This document shows, piece by piece, positions 1 to 7,814 of a DNA stretch of 64,000 nucleotides. Source of the DNA: Anaerotignum lactatifermentans (GTDB lineage Bacteria > Bacillota > Clostridia > Lachnospirales > Anaerotignaceae); assembly GCF_016902535.1 (NCBI RefSeq), contig NZ_JACSNY010000002.1, positions 231,221 through 295,220 of the forward strand. The letters are read 5' to 3'. Each line of letters opens with the position of its first letter. Position 1 is the first letter of the stretch. The notes below the pieces were generated by a model, which saw only the letters and a program-made list of their open reading frames with translations, had not been told where the DNA came from and did no database searches. The position numbers were made by a program, and so were the translations under genes.

Positions 1-395
1 CAGCCGGTTTCTTCTGTTTTATGCAGAAAGTCCATGATGTCTTTTCTGCTTTTGATATTCAGAGATTCGCCGACAGTTCCATAGATGGGATGGTTGACAT
101 GGGTCTGAAGAATATTTCCACCCAGATCTACAATAATCTGCAATTCTTTTTCGATTTCTTCTTTGCTGTGACAGACCTGAATCTCCCGTTTTTTTAAATT
201 ATCTGTATTTTTTTCCAAAAGATATCCTCTGGCGGTAGGGATGATTTTCATTCCTTCTGCTTTGATGATGCCCATATCCTTTACGATGACCTGACGTGTG
301 ACGCCAAAGGTATCCGCCAGCGTTTTTCCGCTCAAGGGCTGGGTACTGTTTTCCAGCATTTCTTTTATTTTTTGCCGTCGTTCTTCGCTTTTCAT
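1..395 (-). CDS. niaR: NiaR/YrxA-type transcription repressor (C-terminus cut by window edge)
   Basis: This reads from an ATG at 395 into the left edge, giving about 131 residues of a family usually near 170-180. The N-terminus is a winged helix-turn-helix of the HTH_11 type (residues about 5-60, with the recognition segment TFGVTRQVIVKDM). After it comes the start of a 3H domain, recognisable by the His-containing pieces VCHSKEE and HVNHPIYG, which in this family bind metal and nicotinate. Known members repress NAD-salvage or nicotinate-uptake genes when nicotinic acid is plentiful. It starts 12 bases after the SDR gene stop, so the two are probably cotranscribed. Family assignment is firm; the target genes are not in the window. 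Confidence 0.8.
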   Translation of the reverse strand, partial: MKSEERRQKIKEMLENSTQPLSGKTLADTFGVTRQVIVKDMGIIKAEGMKIIPTARGYLLEKNTDNLKKREIQVCHSKEEIEKELQIIVDLGGNILQTHVNHPIYGTVGESLNIKSRKDIMDFLHKTEETG

Positions 396-407
396 ACCCT
401 GCCCCCT

Positions 408-1118
408 TTATTCCACATAAAACATCCGTTTTGTCATGCCGCCATCCACCAGAATGTTGGCTCCATTGATAAAGTCACTTTCCTTTGCCGCTAAGAACAA
501 ACAGACACGCAGAACATCCTCCGGCTTTCCGACTCTGCCGGAAGGATGCTGCCGATGATCCGCTTCTGTCAAAGCATCATAGTCTCCTGTCTCAATCCAG
601 CCGGGGCTGATGGCATTTACTGTAATCGGCGTATCCATCAGCGAAACACAAAGGCTGTTGGTGAGAGAGACGATACCGCCTTTTGACGCACCGTAGGCTT
701 CCCAGTGGGCCTCGTTCTGGTGCCAGCGGGTTGAGGCAAAATTGATGATTCTGCCATAACTTTCCCCTTGATTTGCCGCGATAAAATACTTAGCACATAA
801 AAAGCTGCCCCGCAGATTGGTATGGATCACACGATCAAACTCTTCCGCGGAAATCTCCCAAACAGGCTTTTGGAATTTGCTGATAGCGGCGTTATTTATT
901 AAAATATGGATTGGTCCATACATTTTTCGTATCTTTTCATACAGCGTGGAAATCTCTCTTTCGTTCTGCAAATCCGCTTGCAGAAAAACGATTTGTTTTG
1001 AATGAAATTCCGCCGGATTAAGGTCAGTTGCTATGACAAAATATCCGGCTCTGGCAAAGCCTTCTGCCAACGTGCGTCCAATACCACCGGATGCACCGGT
1101 TATCAATACTCGTTCCAT
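408..1118 (-). CDS. Short-chain dehydrogenase/reductase (SDR)
   Basis: A 236-residue classical SDR. The nucleotide-binding glycine motif TGASGGIG lies at residues 7-14, an Asp after the second strand (D32) favours NAD(H) over NADP(H), NNAA is at 75-78, and the catalytic Ser-Tyr-Lys set is S129, Y142 and K146 (YGASK). The C-terminus has the usual NGANILVDGG strand. Substrate cannot be told from sequence; the FabG/glucose-dehydrogenase-like build fits oxidation or reduction of a small alcohol or ketone. The ATG at 1118 follows a GGGGGAG ribosome site. Downstream, 12 bases away, is the NiaR-type regulator. Confidence 0.85.
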   Translation of the reverse strand: MERVLITGASGGIGRTLAEGFARAGYFVIATDLNPAEFHSKQIVFLQADLQNEREISTLYEKIRKMYGPIHILINNAAISKFQKPVWEISAEEFDRVIHTNLRGSFLCAKYFIAANQGESYGRIINFASTRWHQNEAHWEAYGASKGGIVSLTNSLCVSLMDTPITVNAISPGWIETGDYDALTEADHRQHPSGRVGKPEDVLRVCLFLAAKESDFINGANILVDGGMTKRMFYVE

Positions 1119-1175
1119 AAAAACTCCCCCTCTTTGATGATTGTTTTTATTATATAACGAAATAAGGCGTCTGCG

Positions 1176-1598
1176 CTACAAAATATAAAATCCGTCTATA
1201 AAAAAATACAGCACGGTTCCGGCTACCTTTCCTAAAGCAAAGGCCAGTAGAAGCCAGCGAAGACCCTGGGTCAGACGTGTGCGCCGCATCAAAATAGGCA
1301 TGACGTTTAAAACTTCCGCCAGAGCGACGGCAAGCACGCCCACAAAAATACCGCAGAGCAAACCATAAATCCCTGTCAGAAAATTGCCCAAAGGAATCCG
1401 CAGGCGTGGATAAAAGGTCAGGCAGGCAAAAATGCCGCCCAAAAACATAGCATCCTCATACCGCGGGATAAAGCGTTCCGTTTTGGTTCTCTGGGCCATT
1501 CTGGGAACAATGCCGATGGCCGCCAGAAAGGTCACTGTTCCCGCGGCAACCATTGCGCCGGAGGAAAAGCCCAATATTACAGACAAAAATGTCCTCAT
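1176..1598 (-). CDS. spoVAB: Stage V sporulation protein AB
   Basis: A 140-residue integral membrane protein with about four hydrophobic helices, matching SpoVAB in length, in its pairing with SpoVAA and in the conserved central loop around GGIFACLTFYPRLRIPLGNF. SpoVA proteins form the forespore inner-membrane channel for dipicolinic acid uptake and release; AB is an accessory member of unknown exact role. Its ATG overlaps the stop of spoVAA by four bases, so the two are translationally coupled. The remaining spoVA genes (C, D, E/F) are not in this window, so this is a separate two-gene unit. Confidence 0.85.
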   Translation of the reverse strand: MRTFLSVILGFSSGAMVAAGTVTFLAAIGIVPRMAQRTKTERFIPRYEDAMFLGGIFACLTFYPRLRIPLGNFLTGIYGLLCGIFVGVLAVALAEVLNVMPILMRRTRLTQGLRWLLLAFALGKVAGTVLYFFIDGFYIL

Positions 1599-2218
1599 TT
1601 TCCGCTCTCCTTTTTCTTTTCCTTGCTCAGCTGTTCAATGAGACTGTTGACGGTTTCGTTTTCATAGGTTGTCATTTCTACTTCGATAGGAGTTGGGTCT
1701 TTGGAAATTGCGGCAATGGAAAAATGATTAAAAAAGAGAAGAATTCCGGCGAGGAGTCCGACGGAATACGGAAGAATCAAAATTAAGGGCAGGTCCTGAT
1801 TTTCGCCATAAAACATGTAGTAATAATTCCGAAAAATCAGCGGTAGCTGCGTATCGGAATGAAAGCACATGATCGTTGTTGCAGCGCCGCAGAACAATAC
1901 CGCGCATACAAAAAGCACTTTGCCGAAAACAAAGATCGGATGTTCCTTTTTCGGCTCCGGGAGATATTCCAGCAGAATATCTTCCGCCCCCAGGTTTGAA
2001 ACAGTGGCTTCGGGACAGGCGGAAGAAATGATTTGAATGAGTTCCAGAACAGAAAGAAGATATCTTTTTTCTTCGTCTTTTTGTATCTGGAATACCGGCA
2101 GACTTTCTATTTTCTGCTGAATTTCCTTTCCGGCATATACCTCCGCCACATCCCGCAGAAGTACCAGCCGATTTCGTACAATCTGAATTTTTTGCGACGG
2201 TTTGATATAAATATCCAT
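1595..2218 (-). CDS. spoVAA: Stage V sporulation protein AA
   Basis: A 207-residue protein with a soluble N-terminal domain (about residues 1-105, beginning MDIYIKPSQKIQI) and two C-terminal transmembrane segments (about 115-135 and 160-180). This layout and the N-terminal sequence are those of SpoVAA. A longer reading frame begins at 2284, but the ATG at 2218 is preceded by AGGGAGGT at good spacing and gives the usual family N-terminus, so I use it. A sigma-G-like promoter sits just upstream, consistent with forespore expression of spoVA genes in Bacillus. Confidence 0.85.
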   Translation of the reverse strand: MDIYIKPSQKIQIVRNRLVLLRDVAEVYAGKEIQQKIESLPVFQIQKDEEKRYLLSVLELIQIISSACPEATVSNLGAEDILLEYLPEPKKEHPIFVFGKVLFVCAVLFCGAATTIMCFHSDTQLPLIFRNYYYMFYGENQDLPLILILPYSVGLLAGILLFFNHFSIAAISKDPTPIEVEMTTYENETVNSLIEQLSKEKKKESGK

Positions 2219-2241
2219 AGCATCTACCTCCCTTATGGTTC

Positions 2242-2271
2242 CAGTATGCCGCGGATGATTTCTCCTTATAC
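2242..2271 (-). promoter_or_regulatory. Putative sigma-G promoter of spoVAA-spoVAB
   Basis: On the minus strand GTATA (2271-2267) is followed after 18 bases by CATACTG (2248-2242). The Bacillus sigma-G consensus is GHATR, 17-18 bases, CATNHTA, so only the last base differs. The start codon is about 25 bases downstream. The -35 element abuts the T-run of the preceding terminator. spoVA operons are sigma-G dependent in Bacillus; here the call is by motif only. Confidence 0.6.
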
Positions 2272-2313
2272 AAAAAACAGACATAACATTCTGTTGTGAT
2301 GTTATGTCTGTTT
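2272..2313 (-). terminator. Rho-independent terminator after the rarA operon
   Basis: A 15-base-pair perfect hairpin (arms 2275-2289 and 2299-2313) followed on the minus strand by six T. It ends the operon that runs from about 7.6 kb to 2318 and insulates spoVAA. Confidence 0.85.
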
Positions 2314-2317
2314 CTAT

Positions 2318-2776
2318 TTACCGTTCTGTATACAGCCCAAGTTCGGCCAGATAATTAAATACTTCTCCGCAGTTCTCTACGGCATAGGTATCGTTTGTAG
2401 TTTGAAGAATTCCCTCGTTTGTAGCCTCTCCCTGATCGTATACTGTCAATTTTGCCTCAAAGGAGGTATCCGCGCCTGTGATCTTTACAGTCAGCGCAGG
2501 AAGTTCCGGCATTTCCTGGGGAGCGCCTTCTCCTTCGGTTACCGTTGAAAGAATGAGAGCTGTCAGCTGATCTTTGCTGCTGTCTTCCAATATAAATTTA
2601 TTTCCGGCAGAATCAGCCGCTTCTACCGTATAAGCCTGCGATCCGCTTTCTGCCAGTGTCCGCAGCTGCTCCATATCCCTGGAGAAATTTTGTGGTTTCG
2701 AAAGCTGATATACGGCAGCAATCACAATAACGATCACAATTACGCCAATGATGGCTTTCCATCCCTTTTTTTTCAT
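2318..2776 (-). CDS. Membrane-anchored hypothetical protein
   Basis: 152 residues: short basic N-terminus, one transmembrane helix (about residues 8-26, rich in Ile and Val) and an exported domain of about 120 residues. I recognise no family. The outside part is moderately acidic, with beta-type sequence and one Cys near the C-terminus. Its ATG overlaps the rarA stop by four bases, so it is the last gene of the queA-rarA operon. Nothing in the sequence indicates an enzyme. Confidence 0.7.
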   Translation of the reverse strand: MKKKGWKAIIGVIVIVIVIAAVYQLSKPQNFSRDMEQLRTLAESGSQAYTVEAADSAGNKFILEDSSKDQLTALILSTVTEGEGAPQEMPELPALTVKITGADTSFEAKLTVYDQGEATNEGILQTTNDTYAVENCGEVFNYLAELGLYTER

Positions 2777-4113
2777 GATCGATCTCTCCTTTCCGCTTGA
2801 TCTTTCAACCGTTTCATATGCTCTTTCATTCGGTGTTCTACGCCATTATCCGTCATTTGATAATATACCGTACCCACCAGCTCATCGGGAAGATACTGCT
2901 GCTTCACATAATGGTTAGGGAAATCATGCGCATACAGATAGCCTGTGGCGTTTCCCAATTCCTTGGCGCCGCTGTAATGCCCATCCCTCAAATGCGGCGG
3001 AACGCCCTGGATCTGTATGTTTCGTACATCGGACAATGCCCGGTCAATGGCGAGATAAGCCGCGTTGCTTTTCGGTGCGCAGGCCACATAGCTGACTGCC
3101 TGCGCCAGCGGAATTCTGCCCTCCGGCATACCTACAAACTGCACTGCCTGCGCCGCTGCTACGGCCACCTGCAAAGCGTGAGGATCGGCATTTCCTACAT
3201 CCTCAGAAGCGCAGATCACTACTCGGCGGGCAATAAATTTCGGATCTTCTCCCGCATAGATCATTTTCGCCAGATAATAAAGCGCCGCGTCCGGGTCTGA
3301 TCCGCGCATGCTTTTGATAAAAGCGGAAATGGTATCATAGTGATTATCCCCATCCTTATCATACTGCAAGGCTCTGCGCTGAATACAGTCTTCCGCCGTA
3401 TGCAGATCAATAAAAATCCTTCCGTCTGTTCCAGGTTCCGTAGTCAAAACAGCCAGTTCCAACGCGTTTAAAGCCGTTCTGGCATCTCCGTTGGCCGTGT
3501 CCGCCAAAAAGTCAATAGCCTCATCTGTAATATGCGCATTGTATGTTCCCATACCCTTTTCCTTATCCTGAATAGCTCGCTCCAGAAGGATACGGATATC
3601 CGCCTGTTTTAAGGGCTCCAGAGCGAAAATGACGGAACGGGAAACCAGCGCTCGATTTACTTCAAAGTAAGGATTTTCCGTTGTAGCCCCAATAAGAATC
3701 AGAGTACCGTCTTCTACATGCGGCAGGAGGGTATCCTGCTGTGTTTTGTTGAAACGGTGGATCTCGTCGATAAATAAAATGGTGCGTTTTCCATACATCC
3801 CGAGACGGTCTTTGGCATCGGCAACTGTGTCTTTAATATCCTTAATTCCAGCTGTGGTGGCGTTGATCTGCACAAATTCGCTTTTTGTCGTATTGGCGAT
3901 GATTCTGGCCAGTGTGGTCTTTCCTGTTCCCGGAGGACCATAGAAGATCAGGGAGCCAAGCCGGTCTCCCTGGATAGCACGATAAAGCAGCCGATCCTTC
4001 CCTATAATATGCTGCTGGCCGACAAATTCGTCCAGAGTGACCGGCCGCATTCTGGCAGCCAGAGGTGCGTCGGAAGCCGCTTTTTTTGCTCTGTTATATT
4101 CAAATAAGTCCAT
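2773..4113 (-). CDS. rarA: Replication-associated recombination ATPase RarA (MgsA)
   Basis: 446 residues, full length for the family. Walker A GPPGTGKTT at residues 59-67, Walker B with IDEIH at 115-119, sensor motif GATTENP, then the lid and the C-terminal MgsA tetramerisation domain. RarA is a clamp-loader-related AAA+ ATPase that acts at stalled replication forks and DNA ends with SSB. The ATG follows GAGGTG. It sits between queA (16 bases upstream) and an anchored hypothetical protein that it overlaps. Confidence 0.93.
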   Translation of the reverse strand: MDLFEYNRAKKAASDAPLAARMRPVTLDEFVGQQHIIGKDRLLYRAIQGDRLGSLIFYGPPGTGKTTLARIIANTTKSEFVQINATTAGIKDIKDTVADAKDRLGMYGKRTILFIDEIHRFNKTQQDTLLPHVEDGTLILIGATTENPYFEVNRALVSRSVIFALEPLKQADIRILLERAIQDKEKGMGTYNAHITDEAIDFLADTANGDARTALNALELAVLTTEPGTDGRIFIDLHTAEDCIQRRALQYDKDGDNHYDTISAFIKSMRGSDPDAALYYLAKMIYAGEDPKFIARRVVICASEDVGNADPHALQVAVAAAQAVQFVGMPEGRIPLAQAVSYVACAPKSNAAYLAIDRALSDVRNIQIQGVPPHLRDGHYSGAKELGNATGYLYAHDFPNHYVKQQYLPDELVGTVYYQMTDNGVEHRMKEHMKRLKDQAERRDRS

Positions 4114-4129
4114 GTAGAACTCACCTCTT

Positions 4130-5161
4130 TTACTTTGTCAGGAAAAGGCAGGCGTCCCCAAAGGAGAAGAAACGATATCTTTCTTTTACCGCTTCCTTGT
4201 AGGCGCGCATAACAAGGTCTTTTCCCATAAGAGCGGAAACCAGCATTATCAATGTTGATTCCGGCAGATGGAAGTTTGTAATCAGACAGTCAATGGCTTT
4301 AAACTGGTAGCCGGGATAAATAAAAATCTTTGTCCAGCCGCTGCCGGCGTGAACGATTCCTTTTTCATCCGTAACGGATTCCAGCGTCCGGGTACTGGTA
4401 GTTCCCACGGCAATCAGTCTGCCGCCGTTGGCTCTGGTACGGTTCATGATCTGCGCCTGATCTTCTTCTACTACGTAATATTCAGAGTGCATTTCATGAT
4501 CCAGAATATCATCTGCCTTTACGGGACGGAAGGTTCCTAATCCTACATGAAGGGTGACATGGGCGATTTCCACACCCATTTGTTTGATTTCCTCCAATAA
4601 TTCCGGTGTAAAATGCAGACCGGCTGTTGGTGCCGCCGCGGAGCCGTCATGTTTGGCGTAAACTGTCTGATAACGCTCTTTATCCTCCAGCTTATGAGTA
4701 ATATAGGGAGGCAAAGGCATTTCTCCCAGTTCGTCCAGAATGGATTCAAATACGCCTTCGTATTCGAAACGGATGATACGGTTTCCGCCTTCAATGGTTT
4801 CCAGGACTTCCGCCACCAGCTTTCCGTCGCCGAAGGAGATCCGGTCGCCGGGTCTGGCTTTTTTCCCGGGTCGAACCAATACTTCCCATGTATGGATATC
4901 CTTTCGTACCAGAAGAAGCACTTCAATATGCGCGCCGGTCCCTACCCGCTCCCCATACAGTCTTGCAGGCAGTACTCTGGTGTTATTGATAATCAGGCAG
5001 TCGCCGGGCCGCAGATATTCCTTGATATCACGAAAATGGCGGTGCTCCAGCATTTCCGTGTCTTTGTGCACCACCATCAAACGGGAAGAGGCTCTGTCCG
5101 CCAGGGGTTCCTGCGCGATGAGCTCTTCCGGCAAATCATAATAAAAATCACTTGTTTTCAT
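4130..5161 (-). CDS. queA: S-adenosylmethionine:tRNA ribosyltransferase-isomerase QueA
   Basis: 343 residues, the usual QueA length. It begins [17 protein letters not shown] and contains the family landmarks [22 protein letters not shown], the [10 protein letters not shown] segment and the C-terminal [11 protein letters not shown]. The enzyme transfers and isomerises the ribosyl part of SAM onto preQ1 at tRNA position 34 to give epoxyqueuosine. No tgt or other queuosine gene is present in the window. GAGGAAA precedes the ATG; the gene upstream ends nine bases before it. Confidence 0.95.
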   Translation of the reverse strand: MKTSDFYYDLPEELIAQEPLADRASSRLMVVHKDTEMLEHRHFRDIKEYLRPGDCLIINNTRVLPARLYGERVGTGAHIEVLLLVRKDIHTWEVLVRPGKKARPGDRISFGDGKLVAEVLETIEGGNRIIRFEYEGVFESILDELGEMPLPPYITHKLEDKERYQTVYAKHDGSAAAPTAGLHFTPELLEEIKQMGVEIAHVTLHVGLGTFRPVKADDILDHEMHSEYYVVEEDQAQIMNRTRANGGRLIAVGTTSTRTLESVTDEKGIVHAGSGWTKIFIYPGYQFKAIDCLITNFHLPESTLIMLVSALMGKDLVMRAYKEAVKERYRFFSFGDACLFLTK

Positions 5162-5170
5162 GTTATTTCC

Positions 5171-5440
5171 TCATTTTCTTAATAAATAATTCAGCGCATA
5201 GTCAATGCCAAAATATTCCAGCATTTTTTTGCGATAGATATAGGTGGCATCGTCAGGCAGAAATTCAAAACCCTCGATGTCATAATCGTGCAGCACATAG
5301 TGTTCCTCCATATCCTGAGAAACCGCTGTTACCTCCGGATCTGTATATGGTCTGCGGATATCCGTTACTTCCGCATCCGGGTCGGATACCGCCTGTATGA
5401 TGCCTGTGATCTGATCGTCACGCAGTCGTTTTACAAACAT
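5171..5440 (-). CDS. Small hypothetical protein, paralogue of its neighbour (5459-5761)
   Basis: 89 residues, soluble, acidic, no Cys. It shares with the next gene upstream the C-terminal pattern YxLHDYxIEGF, YIYRKKMxEYFG and YAxxxLL, plus an N-terminal RLxxxQIxxI segment. The two are a tandem duplication of one small domain that I do not recognise. Strong GGGGGAGG ribosome site. It lies in the SpoIID-like/queA/rarA operon with nine bases to queA. Real coding is supported by spacing and by the paralogue. Confidence 0.75.
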   Translation of the reverse strand: MFVKRLRDDQITGIIQAVSDPDAEVTDIRRPYTDPEVTAVSQDMEEHYVLHDYDIEGFEFLPDDATYIYRKKMLEYFGIDYALNYLLRK

Positions 5441-5458
5441 AGATCTTCCTCCCCCTTT

Positions 5459-5761
5459 TTAGTGTTCCAGCAGAAACCGGATGGCATATTCGTCACCAAA
5501 GTATTCATACATTTTCTTGCGGTAAATGTACTCGGACCCTGCTCCTGCCCGATGAAATCCTTCAATGCGATAATCGTGCAGCCGATAGGTCTCTTCTGTT
5601 TCCTGGAATCTTGCTTTGACCTCCGGGATTTTAGAAAAATTCACGCAGTCGTCAAAGCCAGAATCATAGGCACGAACCTGTATGATCTCAACTTTGCCGT
5701 CATCTGAGATCAGATCCATAATCTCACGGATCTGCTGTTCCGTCAGTCGTTCAGAATACAT
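5459..5761 (-). CDS. Small hypothetical protein, paralogue of its neighbour (5171-5440)
   Basis: 100 residues from the ATG at 5761, chosen because AGGGAGGA stands just before it; the frame is open further upstream to 5839. Conserved with the 89-residue neighbour over most of its length (LHDYxIEGF, YIYRKKM, EYFG). No signal peptide or membrane helix. The start lies inside the end of the preceding small gene (11-base overlap), indicating translational coupling. Function unknown. Confidence 0.75.
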   Translation of the reverse strand: MYSERLTEQQIREIMDLISDDGKVEIIQVRAYDSGFDDCVNFSKIPEVKARFQETEETYRLHDYRIEGFHRAGAGSEYIYRKKMYEYFGDEYAIRFLLEH

Positions 5762-6017
5762 TCTTTTCCTCCCTTTCCCACTGTGTGCGTACTGCTTCCC
5801 AAAGCTCTTTTTTGCCGCATCCCAGAAGCGCCTGCGCAACCTCTTCCATAGAGGAAACGCAGATACTTCTGCCGCCGCAGCGCAGCCCTTCGTCCAGAAA
5901 AAGCCAGATGCCCTCTGCCGAGCGTTCTCCTGCCAAATTCTCCGGGAAGAAGCAGACGCGATTGCCGTCGCTGTCCTGCCAGCCGTGGCAGGACAGCAGA
6001 TATTCTTTCCAATCCAT
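5751..6017 (-). CDS. Small hypothetical protein
   Basis: 88 residues, beginning MDWKEYLLSCHGWQ. Soluble, slightly acidic, three Cys. Its ATG follows GAGGGA and comes two bases after the stop of the SpoIID-like gene. It overlaps the first of the two paralogous small genes. I do not recognise a family; the content (a helix around SSMEEVAQALL and a Trp-rich C-terminus) gives no clear function. Being locked between two other genes in an operon supports it as real. Confidence 0.65.
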   Translation of the reverse strand: MDWKEYLLSCHGWQDSDGNRVCFFPENLAGERSAEGIWLFLDEGLRCGGRSICVSSMEEVAQALLGCGKKELWEAVRTQWEREEKNVF

Positions 6018-6019
6018 TG

Positions 6020-7630
6020 TTATCCCTCGATGGTTACACCTGTATAGTAATGTTTCAAAATATCCTGATAGCTATATCCCTGCTGTGCCATGTACTGAGC
6101 ACCGTTCTGGCTCAGGCCGACACCATGTCCTTTACCTATGCCTTCAAAAACAAAGGTATCTTTGCTGTTGATGGTGCTGATATCTACGGAATAAACCTGA
6201 TAATCCCCATTGGATGTGGAAGCGGAAGAAGATGTGCCGCTGCCTTTTACAGAGAGATTTTTCCCATTCAGATCAGACAATGTTCCTTCTGTGACAAGTG
6301 TAATGCCGCCGGAAGCCATAGCGCCGGCAAGACCGGATTTTGATGTTGTGCCGCTGACTGTTCCCGTAGAGGATGCAGTACCATAAACGCCGATTTCTCC
6401 GCCTTTGCCGTTAATGGTAAACATTTTGCCGGGCAGACTGCCGCAGGCAGAGGAAAAATAAGTCCGGATATTTTCTTTTGTCAATGTAACGGTTCCTTTT
6501 GTACCAACGATCTGAAGTTCCTGTATGCGTCCTCCCGTTGACAATTTTGTAATCTTGATATCTCTGGCAGAACCAATATTTTCTCCTTTCGACTGAAGAA
6601 GGCTGTTCAGCTGTTCCAGTGTCAGCGTTAATGTCCATGAATTATTCCCATATTCTCCCAGTTCGGGCACAGCACGAAGATACGGTACCACGTTATACCA
6701 TACATTTTCACTGTTTTCCGTATATCCGCCGGTAGAAGCAGAAAATACCGCCTCGATGGGACTGCCATTATAGCAGATGATTTCCCCCGCCGTTTCATCT
6801 ACCACCGCGTTGGTCTTTGCTGTTTCTGTGCTGTAACCTTTATATACCTGGCAGGCTGTTGTATCACAAAGCTGATACCCGCTGCCTGTATGGGCACCCA
6901 ATTTTGTCATGGCGTATGTTCTGGCCGCAAGAGCCTGTGCTTTCAGTGCTTCCTCCTCATAAGAAGAAGGCATTTCCGCCGGCACAACACCGTACAGATA
7001 TTCCTCAAGACCAACGATATTGACTGCTGTCATTGTGGTGCCGTTGCCCACAAAGGTCAAATATCCACGATAGCGTTTTCCCTGGATAGAGAAGGTATCA
7101 TCCGCGCCCAGTCCGGCAAAAGCGAAATCAGAATCCGCCGGAACCAGAAGATAATCTTCTTTGGTACTGCTCAAAAGATAGCCGGTGAAGCCGGAAATCC
7201 GCTCCGCATCCTCTCTGCTGGCAGATTCCACTTCAGACAAAGAGGCGTTTCTGACATAAACAGACCAATCCTCATCCCCCAGATAAGCGGGAACCGCATC
7301 CAGCCCCATCTTTACGAGACTGTCCGCCAGATTTTCCGCCTCGTCCTGATACTCACGCAGATCCAGAAGGATTACTTCCTCTTTTATGGGTTTTACAGTG
7401 AAGCTGCCGGTGGATGTAATAGAACCTGCTTCATAAAAACGATCATTTTTCATGGTGCCCACCAGAATTTCTCTGTCTCCAATGGTGGATGAAGCAGCGT
7501 TTTTGCATACAGATTCCAGTCCCACACGAATGACGCTGGGCACAGTGTAGGCAAAAGCCGCCTGAGGAATTGACAGGAGCATAACGCCCGCCAATGCGGC
7601 CGCGAATATTTTTTTATGTAAAAATTTCAT
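6020..7630 (-). CDS. SpoIID/LytB-domain secreted protein
   Basis: 536 residues with a signal peptide (cleavage near AAFAYT, residue 27). The SpoIID domain covers about residues 190-340: GYLTFVG, VNIVGLEEYLYGVV, then PAEMPSSY with the Glu equivalent to the catalytic one of SpoIID, and ALAARTYA. The family ending GKGHGVGLSQNGAQYMA is at the C-terminus. Known members are lytic transglycosylases acting on denuded glycan strands. The length (SpoIID itself is about 340) and vegetative-type position point to a LytB/SpoIID-related cell-wall enzyme rather than SpoIID proper. An extended -10 TGGTATACT lies at about 7684-7676. First gene of the operon to rarA. Confidence 0.85.
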   Translation of the reverse strand: MKFLHKKIFAAALAGVMLLSIPQAAFAYTVPSVIRVGLESVCKNAASSTIGDREILVGTMKNDRFYEAGSITSTGSFTVKPIKEEVILLDLREYQDEAENLADSLVKMGLDAVPAYLGDEDWSVYVRNASLSEVESASREDAERISGFTGYLLSSTKEDYLLVPADSDFAFAGLGADDTFSIQGKRYRGYLTFVGNGTTMTAVNIVGLEEYLYGVVPAEMPSSYEEEALKAQALAARTYAMTKLGAHTGSGYQLCDTTACQVYKGYSTETAKTNAVVDETAGEIICYNGSPIEAVFSASTGGYTENSENVWYNVVPYLRAVPELGEYGNNSWTLTLTLEQLNSLLQSKGENIGSARDIKITKLSTGGRIQELQIVGTKGTVTLTKENIRTYFSSACGSLPGKMFTINGKGGEIGVYGTASSTGTVSGTTSKSGLAGAMASGGITLVTEGTLSDLNGKNLSVKGSGTSSSASTSNGDYQVYSVDISTINSKDTFVFEGIGKGHGVGLSQNGAQYMAQQGYSYQDILKHYYTGVTIEG

Positions 7631-7741
7631 CAGGAAACCTCCGTTTCAATCTTTCAAATTTTCTCTGTAAACATAAGTATACCATATTTCTTTCCAATAC
7701 ACTATGAAAATTTCCTAAGATTGTATGAAACTGCTGCTTCC

Positions 7742-7780
7742 AAAAAACGGCAGGCGATCCAGATGGTTCGCCTGCCGTTT
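7742..7780 (-). terminator. Terminator after the cysteine desulfidase gene
   Basis: Perfect 13-base-pair hairpin (7745-7757 with 7768-7780) and a six-T run on the minus strand. It closes the 7815-9092 gene. Confidence 0.85.
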
Positions 7781-7814
7781 CAGGAAAAATATGTAGAAAA
7801 AAATATCAATGAGC

